From: BJHL01 sp040378885
Lineage (GTDB): Bacteria > Planctomycetota > Phycisphaerae > Phycisphaerales > UBA1924
Direction of reading: 5' to 3'
Assembly (NCBI GenBank): GCA_046316615.1
Contig: JBKDAN010000031.1
Coordinates: 62,001-126,000 of the forward strand
DNA length: 64,000 nt
Made by a program: the position numbers and the translations under genes. Each line of letters starts with the position of its first letter. The stretch's first letter is position 1. The notes below the pieces were generated by a model, which saw only the letters and a program-made list of their open reading frames with translations, had not been told where the DNA came from and made no database searches. Shown here in pieces: positions 44,073-50,897 of the stretch.

Positions 44073-44111
44073 AAAAAGCAACAAGCCCGCGACGAAAGCC
44101 GCGGGCTTGTT
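44073..44111 (-). terminator. Factor-independent terminator after the Cys-rich lipoprotein gene
   Basis: A perfect 12-bp stem, AACAAGCCCGCG (44080-44091) with CGCGGGCTTGTT (44100-44111), has an 8-base loop and is followed on the minus strand by GCTTTTT. It lies 38 bases beyond the stop of the gene at 44149-44370. Confidence 0.85.
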
Positions 44112-44148
44112 CTTTGCATGTATTGTCGCGATCATTCGCGAGCGTCAA

Positions 44149-44370
44149 TTACTTGCCGCCGCAGCTGCTCTTGCTGCCGCAGCTCTTTTCGCCGCTCACG
44201 GCGCCCATCGCGCCCTTGTCGCCCTTACAGCTGCCACAGCACTTGCCTTCTTTGCTGCTGCAAGCGCCGCTGGTGGCGCCCATGTTGGCATCGGTGCCCT
44301 TGTTGTTGGCGCAGCCAGCGAAAGCGAGAGCGGCAACCGCGACCAGACCGGCGAAAGCGAACGTACGCAT
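44149..44370 (-). CDS. Tiny cysteine-rich lipoprotein
   Basis: 73 residues from ATG at 44370, with AGGAG about nine bases upstream. A signal peptide with lipobox is clear (LVAVAALAFAGCANN; lipid Cys near residue 18). The mature 55 residues are rich in Gly, Ser, Lys and Cys: CSSKEGKCCGSCKGDK and CGSKSSCGGK, seven Cys besides the lipid one. No family is recognised; the CC.SC arrangement suggests metal or thiol chemistry at the outer or inner membrane surface. A strong terminator follows, so it is expressed as a single gene. Confidence 0.8.
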   Translation of the reverse strand: MRTFAFAGLVAVAALAFAGCANNKGTDANMGATSGACSSKEGKCCGSCKGDKGAMGAVSGEKSCGSKSSCGGK

Positions 44371-44496
44371 GAGTGAAACTCCTGAGAAGTGTTGTTCTCG
44401 ACTAGCAACCAATGGCCGCGCTACCGACATCGATCGCGCCCCGCCAATGCGTCATCGTATACGTCATTTGCCCGCCACTGGTTTTCGTTCCGCCCG

Positions 44497-44528
44497 AACA
44501 AAAGAAAATGCGACCCGTGGGTCGCATT
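44497..44528 (-). terminator. Terminator of the ribosomal alpha operon
   Basis: AATGCGACCC (44507-44516) pairs with GGGTCGCATT (44519-44528) in a tight hairpin; on the minus strand it is followed by TTCTTTTG. It lies 66 bases past the rplQ stop. Confidence 0.8.
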
Positions 44529-44593
44529 GTGGAGAACTCAGTCTCAATAAGTCACCTACACGGGTGGTGCACCCATGCGTGTGACTCGTGGGT

Positions 44594-45202
44594 TTACTTG
44601 CCCTTCTTGAGCTTGGCGAGGAACGCGGTGCGCTTGTCGGCGGTGCGACGGCGCGTGCTGGGCTTGCCACCGATTTCGGGGCCTTCTTCGGCACCAACGA
44701 ACTGGAGCACGCACAGCTCGGCGTTGTCGCCGTAGCGCTGCTTGCCCAGCTTGACGATGCGGGTGTAGCCGCCCGCGCGGTCCGCGAACTTGGGACCGAC
44801 GTGGTCGAAGATGTGCTTCACAAGGCGGGGAGCGCTGCGGAGTTCGCCGTAACGGTTACGCTCGACTTCCTTGCTTTCCGGCACATCGAAGAACGCCTTG
44901 GCGCGGTCGCGCAGTTCGTTCACGTGGTTCTTTTCGTCGTCGCTGGCGCGCTTGGCGACGAACAGCCACTCGAAGCCGTGGCGATCGCCGCCCAGCTTGG
45001 CGATGACGCGGCGGCGTGCGGCGAGGTCACCCTGCTTGGCGAGCGTGACGATCTGCTCGACGAAGGGCTGCACAGCCTTGGCCTTGGGGATCGTGGTGAC
45101 GATCTGCCCGTGCTCGAACACGCCAGCGGCGAGGTTGCGCAGCATCGCGGTGCGGTGCGCGGTTTTACGAGTGAGACGGTAACCAGCTCGGCCGTGACGC
45201 AT
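44594..45202 (-). CDS. rplQ: 50S ribosomal protein L17, with internal insertion
   Basis: 202 residues from ATG at 45202. The L17 landmarks are all present: MRHGRAGYRLTRKTAHRTAMLRNLAAGVFEHGQIVTTIPKAKAVQPFVEQIVTLAKQG at the start, and LVKHIFDHVGPKFADRAGGYTRIVKLGKQRYGDNAELCVLQFV near the end. E. coli L17 is about 127 residues. The extra length comes from an insertion of about 40 residues after the R-R-R-V-I-A helix (RHGFEWLFVAKRASDDEKNHVNELRDRAKAFFDV) and a basic tail of about 25 residues (STRRRTADKRTAFLAKLKKGK). It is the last gene of the cluster; 224 bases with an 11-bp hairpin separate it from rpoA. Confidence 0.96.
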   Translation of the reverse strand: MRHGRAGYRLTRKTAHRTAMLRNLAAGVFEHGQIVTTIPKAKAVQPFVEQIVTLAKQGDLAARRRVIAKLGGDRHGFEWLFVAKRASDDEKNHVNELRDRAKAFFDVPESKEVERNRYGELRSAPRLVKHIFDHVGPKFADRAGGYTRIVKLGKQRYGDNAELCVLQFVGAEEGPEIGGKPSTRRRTADKRTAFLAKLKKGK

Positions 45203-45335
45203 GAGACACACTCCTGTCGCCGCTGGGCGTTGAGGCCGCGAGCGGACGACGCATGAAACCTGTTTCCACCATCGCAAGCAGAAACTGCCCGCGAAAATCT
45301 CGAAACGAAACCACCCAAAGACTGTTCGAACCAAG

Positions 45336-45365
45336 CGCTTCGCTGGCTTTCACACCAGCGAAGCG
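45336..45365. promoter_or_regulatory. Perfect 11-bp hairpin between rpoA and rplQ
   Basis: CGCTTCGCTGG (45336-45346) pairs with CCAGCGAAGCG (45355-45365) around an 8-base loop. No T tract follows on either strand. In this 224-base gap it may be an RNase processing site or a stability element that separates RNA polymerase alpha from L17 output. Confidence 0.5.
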
Positions 45366-45426
45366 GGAACTTCAAGTTTAGGCGTTGCAAGCGGTTGAAG
45401 CCACCTGCACGCCTGCCGGCAAGGCC

Positions 45427-46464
45427 TTACGGCCCCTGCGCATCAGCCGGAATCTGAACCGGCGGAACGCTGTAGCCCTCGGGCATCTGCATGCCAAGGT
45501 CCAGGGCGATGTCCTGCAGCTTGCGCTTCACTTCACGCAGGCTGGTACGGCCGAACGAACGCAGCTTGAGCAGATCGGCGTCGGTCTGCGTGACCAACTG
45601 GCCAACCGTCTCGATGCGGGCGCTCTCAAGGCAGTTGCTGGCGCGGACGCTGAGTTCCAGCTCGCTGATGTTCATGTTCAGCTTGCGGATCAGTTCTTCG
45701 TCCACCGTCGCCGCCGCCGCCGCTTCCTCGCTCACGCGTTCTTCGCCAATGTCGAAGTACTGCACGAACGGATTGATGTGCTTGCGGAGAATCTTGCCGG
45801 CTTCGACCACAGCCATTTCAGGCGCGACCGTGCCGTTGGTCCAGATTTCCATCGTCAGCTTGTCGTAGTTGGTGCGCTGACCGACGCGGGTTTCTTCAAT
45901 CTTGTAGCGCACGCGCTGCACGGGGCTGTAGATCGCGTCAACAAAGATGCGACCGACTTCCTGCTCGTCATTACGCACGTACTGCTCGCTCGCGGGGACG
46001 TAACCACGGCCCTTGCTCACGACCAGTTCCATCTCAAAGTCCACGGCGTCCGTCAGCGTGACGATCACCAGGTCCTTGTTCATGATGGTCACGGCGGTGT
46101 CAGCCTGGATCATGTCCGCCGTCACTTCGCCCGGACCACGGGCCGCCAGACGCATCGTCTTGGGCTCGTCGCCTTCCAGCTTCACGATCAGGTTCTTGAC
46201 GTTCAGGACGATGTCCGTCACGTCTTCCATCGCGCCCTTGAGCGGCGTGAATTCGTGCGTCACACCCTTGATCTTGATGCTGCTGACAGCCGCGCCTTCG
46301 AGGCTGCTGAGCAGCACACGGCGAAGGCTGTTGCCGATGGTGGTGCCCATGCCGCGTTCAAACGGTTCAACCGTGAACTTGCCATAGGTGTCACCGCGGA
46401 AGCGGCTATCGAAGTTCACACGGGTGGGGAGTTCCAACCCGCGCCAACGAACACGCGTCGTCAT
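45427..46464 (-). CDS. rpoA: DNA-directed RNA polymerase subunit alpha
   Basis: 345 residues from ATG at 46464, preceded by GTGAGG. The N-terminal dimerisation domain has KFTVEPFERGMGTTIGNSLRRVLLSSLEGAAV (family P-L-E-R-G-x-G-x-T-L-G-N-x-L-R-R), VLNVKNL, and the second alpha-NTD part KGRGYVPASEQ, VDAIYSPVQRVRYKIE and TNGTVAPEMAVVEAGKIL. A short Glu/Ala linker leads to the alpha-CTD (VRASNCLESARIETVGQLVTQTDADLLKLRSFGRTSLREVKRKLQD) that binds UP elements and activators. The usual neighbour rpsD does not lie between rpsK and rpoA. Two hairpins occupy the 189 bases upstream. Confidence 0.98.
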   Translation of the reverse strand: MTTRVRWRGLELPTRVNFDSRFRGDTYGKFTVEPFERGMGTTIGNSLRRVLLSSLEGAAVSSIKIKGVTHEFTPLKGAMEDVTDIVLNVKNLIVKLEGDEPKTMRLAARGPGEVTADMIQADTAVTIMNKDLVIVTLTDAVDFEMELVVSKGRGYVPASEQYVRNDEQEVGRIFVDAIYSPVQRVRYKIEETRVGQRTNYDKLTMEIWTNGTVAPEMAVVEAGKILRKHINPFVQYFDIGEERVSEEAAAAATVDEELIRKLNMNISELELSVRASNCLESARIETVGQLVTQTDADLLKLRSFGRTSLREVKRKLQDIALDLGMQMPEGYSVPPVQIPADAQGP

Positions 46465-46490
46465 ACACAAACCTCACTTCTCGGCGGCCT

Positions 46491-46513
46491 CCGCACACGT
46501 TCCACGTGTGCGG
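46491..46513. promoter_or_regulatory. Hairpin in the rpoA leader
   Basis: CCGCACACGT (46491-46500) pairs perfectly with ACGTGTGCGG (46504-46513) around TCC, 27 bases before the rpoA start on the minus strand. No T tract follows. It could be a translational control structure; in E. coli S4 represses this operon through RNA, but S4 is not encoded here. Confidence 0.45.
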
Positions 46514-46610
46514 CGGATGATGAACCTGCGGGTTGCGAGCAGCGGTCGCGATGCCGAGAAATCGCGAGAGGCTCTGTTTCCGCAGGACACGATTGTCAAG
46601 CCACGAAAGA

Positions 46611-46639
46611 CGCCCGATTGCGCGAAACGCAACCGGGCG
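46611..46639 (-). terminator. Hairpin after rpsK, possible attenuator
   Basis: CGCCCGATTGCG (46611-46622) pairs with CGCAACCGGGCG (46628-46639), one mismatch, loop CGAAA, 14 bases beyond the rpsK stop. On the minus strand only TCTTTC follows, so termination would be partial. It may adjust transcription into rpoA. Confidence 0.5.
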
Positions 46640-46653
46640 ATCAATGACTTCGA

Positions 46654-47028
46654 TTAGACGCGGCGGCGCTTGCGAGGGCGGCAGCCGTTGTGCGGAACCG
46701 GCGTGTGGTCTTCAATCGCCGTGACACGAAGGCCGCTGGCAACGAGGCCGTTGACCGCGCTCTCGCGACCCGCACCGGGGCCCTTGATGCGGATTTCGAC
46801 TTCGTTCATGCCCATCTTGCGAACCTTGCCACCGCTGGTTTCAGCGGCGCGGGTCGCGGCGAAGGGTGTGCTCTTACGAGCGCCCTTGAAGCCCATTGTG
46901 CCCGCGCTGTCCCAAGCGAGGGTTTCACCGTTCATGTCGGTGATGGTGACGATGGTGTTGTTGCCGGTCGCGTGAATGTGCGCCACGCCACGCGTGACGT
47001 TCTTGCGGACTTTGCCCTTCTTCGACAT
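46654..47028 (-). CDS. rpsK: 30S ribosomal protein S11
   Basis: 124 residues, full length. The landmarks are GVAHIHATGNNTIVTITDMNGETLAWDSAGTMGFKGARKSTPFAA, the K-G-P-G-x-G-R-E-S-A-V segment (RIKGPGAGRESAVNGL) and the conserved end IEDHTPVPHNGCRPRKRRRV. It binds 16S rRNA in the platform near the E-site. It follows rpsM with a 129-base gap that holds a purine-rich repeat element, unusually wide for this junction. Confidence 0.98.
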   Translation of the reverse strand: MSKKGKVRKNVTRGVAHIHATGNNTIVTITDMNGETLAWDSAGTMGFKGARKSTPFAATRAAETSGGKVRKMGMNEVEIRIKGPGAGRESAVNGLVASGLRVTAIEDHTPVPHNGCRPRKRRRV

Positions 47029-47080
47029 ACTGACTCCTTCGGATCATCAGGCCCGCAGGGGGCCCTACCCGGATGTTGGA

Positions 47081-47149
47081 CAGAGAACGGAGATCGAAGA
47101 ACGGAAAACAGGCAAAGCAGGTAACCCGCTCTCTGTTCTCCGCCCTCCG
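47081..47149. repeat. Purine-rich heptamer repeat element, copy 1 (rpsM-rpsK gap)
   Basis: The left arm contains GAGAACGGAG, AGAACGG and AAAACAGGCAAAGC; the right arm has the inverse type CTCTCTGTTCTCCGCCCTCCG. The same words recur near 48250-48284 and 50753-50861. The element sits entirely between two ribosomal protein genes and can fold back on itself. Confidence 0.6.
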
Positions 47150-47157
47150 ACAATTGC

Positions 47158-47538
47158 TTACTTGGCCTTGACCGACTTCTTGCCGGCGACGGTCTTCTTC
47201 TTGCCCTTGCGCGTGCGAGCGTTGCTCTGCGTGCGCTGGCCGCGGACCGGGAGGCCCTTGCGATGGCGTTCGCCGCGGTAGCTCTTGATTTCCTTCAGGC
47301 GCTGGATGTTCTGCTGCACCTGGCGACGCAGAGCACCTTCGACAAGGTAGCTGTTATCGATGATGGCGTTGATCTGCGCCATCTTGGCGTCATCAACTTG
47401 GTTGGCGCGCTGGTCGCCGTCCACGCCCGCTTCCGCCAGGATGTCCTTGGCGAACTTGGGGCCGATGCCGTGCACGTACTGCAGGGCGAAATAGATCTTC
47501 TTGTTTTCGGGAATATCGATACCGGCGACGCGTGGCAT
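47158..47538 (-). CDS. rpsM: 30S ribosomal protein S13
   Basis: 126 residues. The start MPRVAGIDIPENKKIYFALQYVHGIGPKFAKDIL is the standard S13 N-terminus with the G-I-G RNA-binding turn; EGALRRQVQQNIQRLKEIKSYRGERHRKGLPVRGQRTQSNARTRKG is the conserved end that contacts the head of the 30S subunit and tRNA. A basic tail follows (KKKTVAGKKSVKAK). It is preceded by rpmJ at 78 bases. Confidence 0.98.
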   Translation of the reverse strand: MPRVAGIDIPENKKIYFALQYVHGIGPKFAKDILAEAGVDGDQRANQVDDAKMAQINAIIDNSYLVEGALRRQVQQNIQRLKEIKSYRGERHRKGLPVRGQRTQSNARTRKGKKKTVAGKKSVKAK

Positions 47539-47615
47539 AGTGGAATCTTTTCCTCAACGAGCCAGCCACTCTTGGGGCTGCTCTAGGTGATTTCCGAACA
47601 GAACGAACAGCAGGT

Positions 47616-47732
47616 TTAGCCCTGCACTTGCTTGTGCTTCGGATCTGACTTGCAGATCACTCGAACCTTGCCGCCGCGACGGACGACCTGGCACGAGGCG
47701 CACATCTTCTTGACGCTGGCCTTGACCTTCAT
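47616..47732 (-). CDS. rpmJ: 50S ribosomal protein L36
   Basis: 38 residues, MKVKASVKKMCASCQVVRRGGKVRVICKSDPKHKQVQG in two parts: a basic start and a zinc knuckle with C11, C14, C27 and H33. All four zinc ligands (C-x2-C-x12-C-x5-H) are kept, so this is the Zn-binding type. It lies between infA and rpsM in the usual order. A hairpin terminator lies between it and infA. Confidence 0.97.
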   Translation of the reverse strand: MKVKASVKKMCASCQVVRRGGKVRVICKSDPKHKQVQG

Positions 47733-47833
47733 ACAGACACCTTTCTCAAACCGTGCCCCCGTCATGACGGACCACAACCCTGGCCGACTCACGGGGGAGG
47801 GGATGCTAGGCGCGAACCCCCGGATTGTCACGC

Positions 47834-47860
47834 ACAAAAACTCATGCGACCTGCATGAGT
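47834..47860 (-). terminator. Terminator or attenuator after infA
   Basis: ACTCATGC (47840-47847) pairs with GCATGAGT (47853-47860), loop of five, followed on the minus strand by TTTTTG. It lies 53 bases past the infA stop and 102 before the rpmJ start, so infA can be expressed apart from the ribosomal genes. Confidence 0.75.
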
Positions 47861-47912
47861 CAGCCACCAAATATCCAAACAAAAACCTTTTCTAGCCGGC
47901 CGGGCCCGCCCA

Positions 47913-48137
47913 TCAGTGGCGGAACGTAATCCGCGCCTTGCTCAGGTCGTACGGGCTGATCTCCACCGTCACCTTGTCGCCCGGCAGAATGCGGATGTAG
48001 TTCATGCGCATCTTGCCGCTCACGTAGGCAAGCACCTCGGTCTTCTGCTCATTGGGCAGACGCACCTTGAACATCGCGTTGGGCAACGCTTCGGTGACTT
48101 CGGCTTCAAACGTGAACTTATCGTCCTGCTTGCTCAT
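47913..48137 (-). CDS. infA: Translation initiation factor IF-1
   Basis: 74 residues from ATG at 48137. The S1/OB-fold is complete: DKFTFEAEVTEALPNAMFKVRLPNEQKTEVLAYVSGKMRMNYIRILPGDKVTVEISPYDLSKARITFRH, the usual IF-1 text with G-K-M-R-M-N-x-I-R and the end P-Y-D-L-S-K-x-R-I-T-F-R. It occupies the ribosomal A-site during initiation together with IF-2 and IF-3. It is separated from map by two genes, one on the opposite strand. Confidence 0.98.
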   Translation of the reverse strand: MSKQDDKFTFEAEVTEALPNAMFKVRLPNEQKTEVLAYVSGKMRMNYIRILPGDKVTVEISPYDLSKARITFRH

Positions 48138-48249
48138 GCGGAAAAGATGATCCTGGGTCCCAACCGGCGCGGCACGCGCCATGGGAGCCAAGCATAGGCC
48201 ACTCCCCCCGCCTTTACTCCGCACGCAGCTACTTCGCACTCCGGCACCC

Positions 48250-48284
48250 TGCCTGTTCTCTGTTTCCCGTTCTCTGTTCTCCAT
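48250..48284. repeat. Purine-rich heptamer repeat element, copy 2 (infA-epimerase gap)
   Basis: The plus strand reads TGCCTGTTCTCTG, TTTCCCG, TTCTCTG and TTCTCCAT. The complement gives GGAGAACAGAGAACGGG and ACAGAGAACAGGCA, the same words as copies 1 and 3. It lies in the divergent region between infA and the epimerase gene, 54 bases before the latter. Confidence 0.6.
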
Positions 48285-48338
48285 CCCCCCACTTTCCCCT
48301 TCACCCATCCTTCACCTTCTGTTATCATCTCCTTCCAC

Positions 48339-49349
48339 ATGAAGCTCCCCGCTGACAAAGTCGCCCGCCTGCGTTCGTTCTACAACGGCCGCGATGTCTG
48401 CGTCACCGGCGGCGCAGGTTTCATCGGCGGCCACCTCATCGATGTCCTCCTCGCCGTCGGCGCCAACATCGCCGTCATCGACGATCTGTCCAACTCCTCC
48501 ATCGAGCACCTCAGCAGCATGATGGAATTGGAGCCCGAACGTCTGCGCTTCGTGCACGGCTCCATCTTGGACGACGAAGCCCTCGCCGAAGCCGTCAAAG
48601 GCGCCAAGACCATCTTCCATCTGGGCGCCCTGGGCAGCGTGCCGCGCAGCGTCGCCGAACCCCAGCGCACCTGGAGCGTCAACGCCACCGGCACCGTGCG
48701 CGTCCTCGAAATGGCCCGCCGCTACCAGGCTGACCGCGTCATCCTCGCCGCCAGCAGCAGCGCGTACGGCGATCAACTCGAACTGCCCAAAGTCGAAACG
48801 CAGACCGTCCGCCCCATGTCGCCCTACGCACTCACCAAGCTCGCGGGCGAGCAAGCCATGGCCACCTGGTCGCGCACCTACGGCCTCTCCACTGTCAGCC
48901 TGCGCTACTTCAACATCTTCGGCCCGCGCCAATCAGCGGACAACGCCTACGCCGCCGTCGTCGCCGCCTTCGCCAAAGCCCTGCTTCACGGCGAAGCCCC
49001 CAAAATCTACGGCGATGGCCAGCAATCCCGCGACATGACCTTCGTCGCCAACGCCGTCCTCGCGACGCTCCTCGCCGGCTCGTGCCCCAGCAAACTCATG
49101 GGCGAAGTCATCAACGTGGGCACCGGCCAGCGCCTCACAATGCAAGAGCTCGCCAAGAAGATGGCCCACGCCTGCGGCATGCCCCACCTGCACCCCACGT
49201 TCCTGCCCGAACGCGCAGGCGACGTGAAGCACAGCCTCGCCGACATCACCGTCGCCAAGCAACTGCTCGGCTACGAACCCGTCGCCAGTCTGGACGATGG
49301 GCTTGCAGAGACCATTGAGTGGTTCAAGCGGGCGTACACCACTGCGTAA
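48339..49349 (+). CDS. NAD-dependent nucleotide-sugar epimerase/dehydratase
   Basis: 336 residues. It is an extended SDR: Rossmann GGAGFIGG near residues 24-31, VIDDLSNSS for NAD specificity, the N-A-T-G-T segment, the SSSAYG active-site Ser region and catalytic Y-x3-K in SPYALTKLAGEQ. The substrate-domain motif RYFNIFGPRQSADNAYAAVV and the tail INVGTGQRLTMQEL resemble UDP-glucose or UDP-N-acetylglucosamine 4-epimerases (GalE/WbpP group). The product would feed glycan synthesis. It is on the plus strand, in the middle of a minus-strand ribosomal cluster. Confidence 0.9.
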   Translation: MKLPADKVARLRSFYNGRDVCVTGGAGFIGGHLIDVLLAVGANIAVIDDLSNSSIEHLSSMMELEPERLRFVHGSILDDEALAEAVKGAKTIFHLGALGSVPRSVAEPQRTWSVNATGTVRVLEMARRYQADRVILAASSSAYGDQLELPKVETQTVRPMSPYALTKLAGEQAMATWSRTYGLSTVSLRYFNIFGPRQSADNAYAAVVAAFAKALLHGEAPKIYGDGQQSRDMTFVANAVLATLLAGSCPSKLMGEVINVGTGQRLTMQELAKKMAHACGMPHLHPTFLPERAGDVKHSLADITVAKQLLGYEPVASLDDGLAETIEWFKRAYTTA

Positions 49350-49397
49350 TTGGTGGGCCGCCCGTCCCGGGCGGCCGGATGCCAATCGCTCCCCAAC

Positions 49398-49922
49398 TCA
49401 GTCGTCGATCACCGACTCGGTCAGTATCGGCACCTTCGCCGCAGCCATCGCTGCCTTCATCGACTCGAACAGTGTCTCTGCCTGCGCTTTTGGCAGCCGC
49501 CTGGCGACGCAAACAGCGTCGGGAAGATCGGCCAAACCGCCATCGAGCTTGCCTGTGAGTTCGTCCATCTCGCGCTCAGTCAAGTCCTTTGCCCGATTCG
49601 CTGGCAGCACCCAAACGGTCGCTTGCATCTCATCGTCTTTCAACGGCGTGTGCGAGATCTCGTCATAACAGTGCACTTCCAGCAACAACAAACAGCTCGG
49701 TGTTACCGCACGCGTCAACATCAGCCGCCTCCTCTGCACGCGATGGCAAAGTCGATCGATGACTTCCATCACAAACACGCCGATCAACCACGCCGCAATC
49801 CCCGCTAGCAATCCGTAGATCACCCCTAAGACGACCGACACGCCATGCGCCTTGGCATAGCTCGCGCCCAAAATCGCGCACACGAGTGGCAGCAGGATCA
49901 GAATCGCACACCCACTGGTCAC
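49398..49922 (-). CDS. Unrecognised membrane protein
   Basis: 174 residues from GTG at 49922, 13 bases after map on the same strand. Two N-terminal spans (GCAILILLPLVCAILGASYA and VVLGVIYGLLAGIAAWLIGVFVM) precede a cytoplasmic domain of about 110 residues with a strand-rich start (SCLLLLEVHCYDE, QATVWVLPAN) and a C-terminal pair of helices (KAQAETLFESMKAAMAAAKVP). No known family was recognised. Cotranscription with map is likely from spacing but says little about function. Confidence 0.6.
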   Translation of the reverse strand: MTSGCAILILLPLVCAILGASYAKAHGVSVVLGVIYGLLAGIAAWLIGVFVMEVIDRLCHRVQRRRLMLTRAVTPSCLLLLEVHCYDEISHTPLKDDEMQATVWVLPANRAKDLTEREMDELTGKLDGGLADLPDAVCVARRLPKAQAETLFESMKAAMAAAKVPILTESVIDD

Positions 49923-49935
49923 GAACTACCCCCAC

Positions 49936-50748
49936 TCATCCCAGCGACCCCTCCCCCGCCAGCACCCGGCACCCCGTCCGCGTCACCTCAATGCACCGCT
50001 CCTCATGCGCCGCCCACGCGCGGTTCGTGGTGATCACCGTCCACGCGTCATCCAGCGTGATGAGTCCCGCCGGCTCCACGCCTTCACACACAATCGGCTC
50101 CACGCACAACACCATGCCCGGATAGAGCGTGAAGTCCTCGCCACTGCGCGACCAGTCTTTGCTCGTAAACGCGAGCCTAGGCGCTTCATGCAGAGCCTCA
50201 CCAATCCCGTGCCCGCAGTACCCGCTCACAAGATGGCACCCGCGCGAGCGTGCAAACGCCGCCGTGCTCTCCGCAACCGCCGACCACTTCACGCCGCCCC
50301 GGCACTTGCTCAGTGCATGCCGCAGCGTCGCCGTCGCCGCCCCCGCAAGTTTCACCGCGCGCTGCGCCTTGCTGGCATCACTCCCCACAATCGGCACACT
50401 CCACGCCGTATCAATGCACCACCCGCCCACGCGCAGCGCCACGTCAATCGTCACCAAGTCACCTTCGCGAATGATCCGCGAACTTGGCGGCGCGTGCACC
50501 ACTTCTTCATTCACGCAGATGCACACGCCGCTCGGAAAGGGCGTCGCAATGCCCGCCTGCGTGTATCCCTTTAGCAACAACTCCCCGCCGCGTGCGAGAA
50601 TCATCTTCTCTGCAACTGCCCCCACTTCCGCAGTCGTCCGCCCAGGTCGCAGTTCGCGCAGCGCAAGGTCATCAATCACCGTGTCCAAAACCCGCCCCGC
50701 CCGCGCGATGCGAGCGACCTGTGTAGGGGTTTTGAGCGTGATGGCCAT
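49936..50748 (-). CDS. map: Methionine aminopeptidase, type I
   Basis: 270 residues. It removes the initiator Met from nascent proteins. All metal-site segments are present: NEEVVHAPP (His), VTIDVALRVGGWCIDTAW (two Asp), GYCGHGIGEALHEAP (His), LCVEPIV (Glu) and EERCIEVT (Glu). The N-terminus begins directly with TPTQVARIARAGRVLDTVIDDL, so it is the short type without the zinc/SH3 extension. The start codon abuts a purine/pyrimidine-skewed repeat element and has no Shine-Dalgarno sequence. Distally, map-infA adjacency of the spc operon is broken by an inserted epimerase. Confidence 0.95.
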   Translation of the reverse strand: MAITLKTPTQVARIARAGRVLDTVIDDLALRELRPGRTTAEVGAVAEKMILARGGELLLKGYTQAGIATPFPSGVCICVNEEVVHAPPSSRIIREGDLVTIDVALRVGGWCIDTAWSVPIVGSDASKAQRAVKLAGAATATLRHALSKCRGGVKWSAVAESTAAFARSRGCHLVSGYCGHGIGEALHEAPRLAFTSKDWSRSGEDFTLYPGMVLCVEPIVCEGVEPAGLITLDDAWTVITTNRAWAAHEERCIEVTRTGCRVLAGEGSLG

Positions 50749-50752
50749 GGGG

Positions 50753-50861
50753 GGAGGAGAACGGAGAGCAGAGAACAGGCAAAGCGCGACCCGTCCAACC
50801 GCTGTTGTATGCCCTCACCCCCGCTCTCCGTTCTCCGCTCTCCGCTCTCCGCTCTCCGTCC
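50753..50861. repeat. Heptamer repeat element, copy 3 (map-scpB gap)
   Basis: The left arm is purine-rich: GAGAACG, GAGAGCA, GAGAACA then GGCAAAGC (50758-50785). The right arm is a tandem of seven-base units CTCTCCG or TTCTCCG, five in a row from 50824 to about 50858. The arms are roughly inverse complements, so a long imperfect hairpin can form across the map-scpB divergent region. Copies 1 and 2 share the words GAGAAC and ACAGGCA. Confidence 0.65.
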
Positions 50862-50897
50862 CCGCCCCCCCTACCTTCTCCCGTCAGGAGGAGCATC

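Noticed and set aside
46465..46653. A hidden rpsD between rpsK and rpoA
   Set aside because: The gap is 189 bases, too short for S4 (about 200 residues), and it holds only hairpins.
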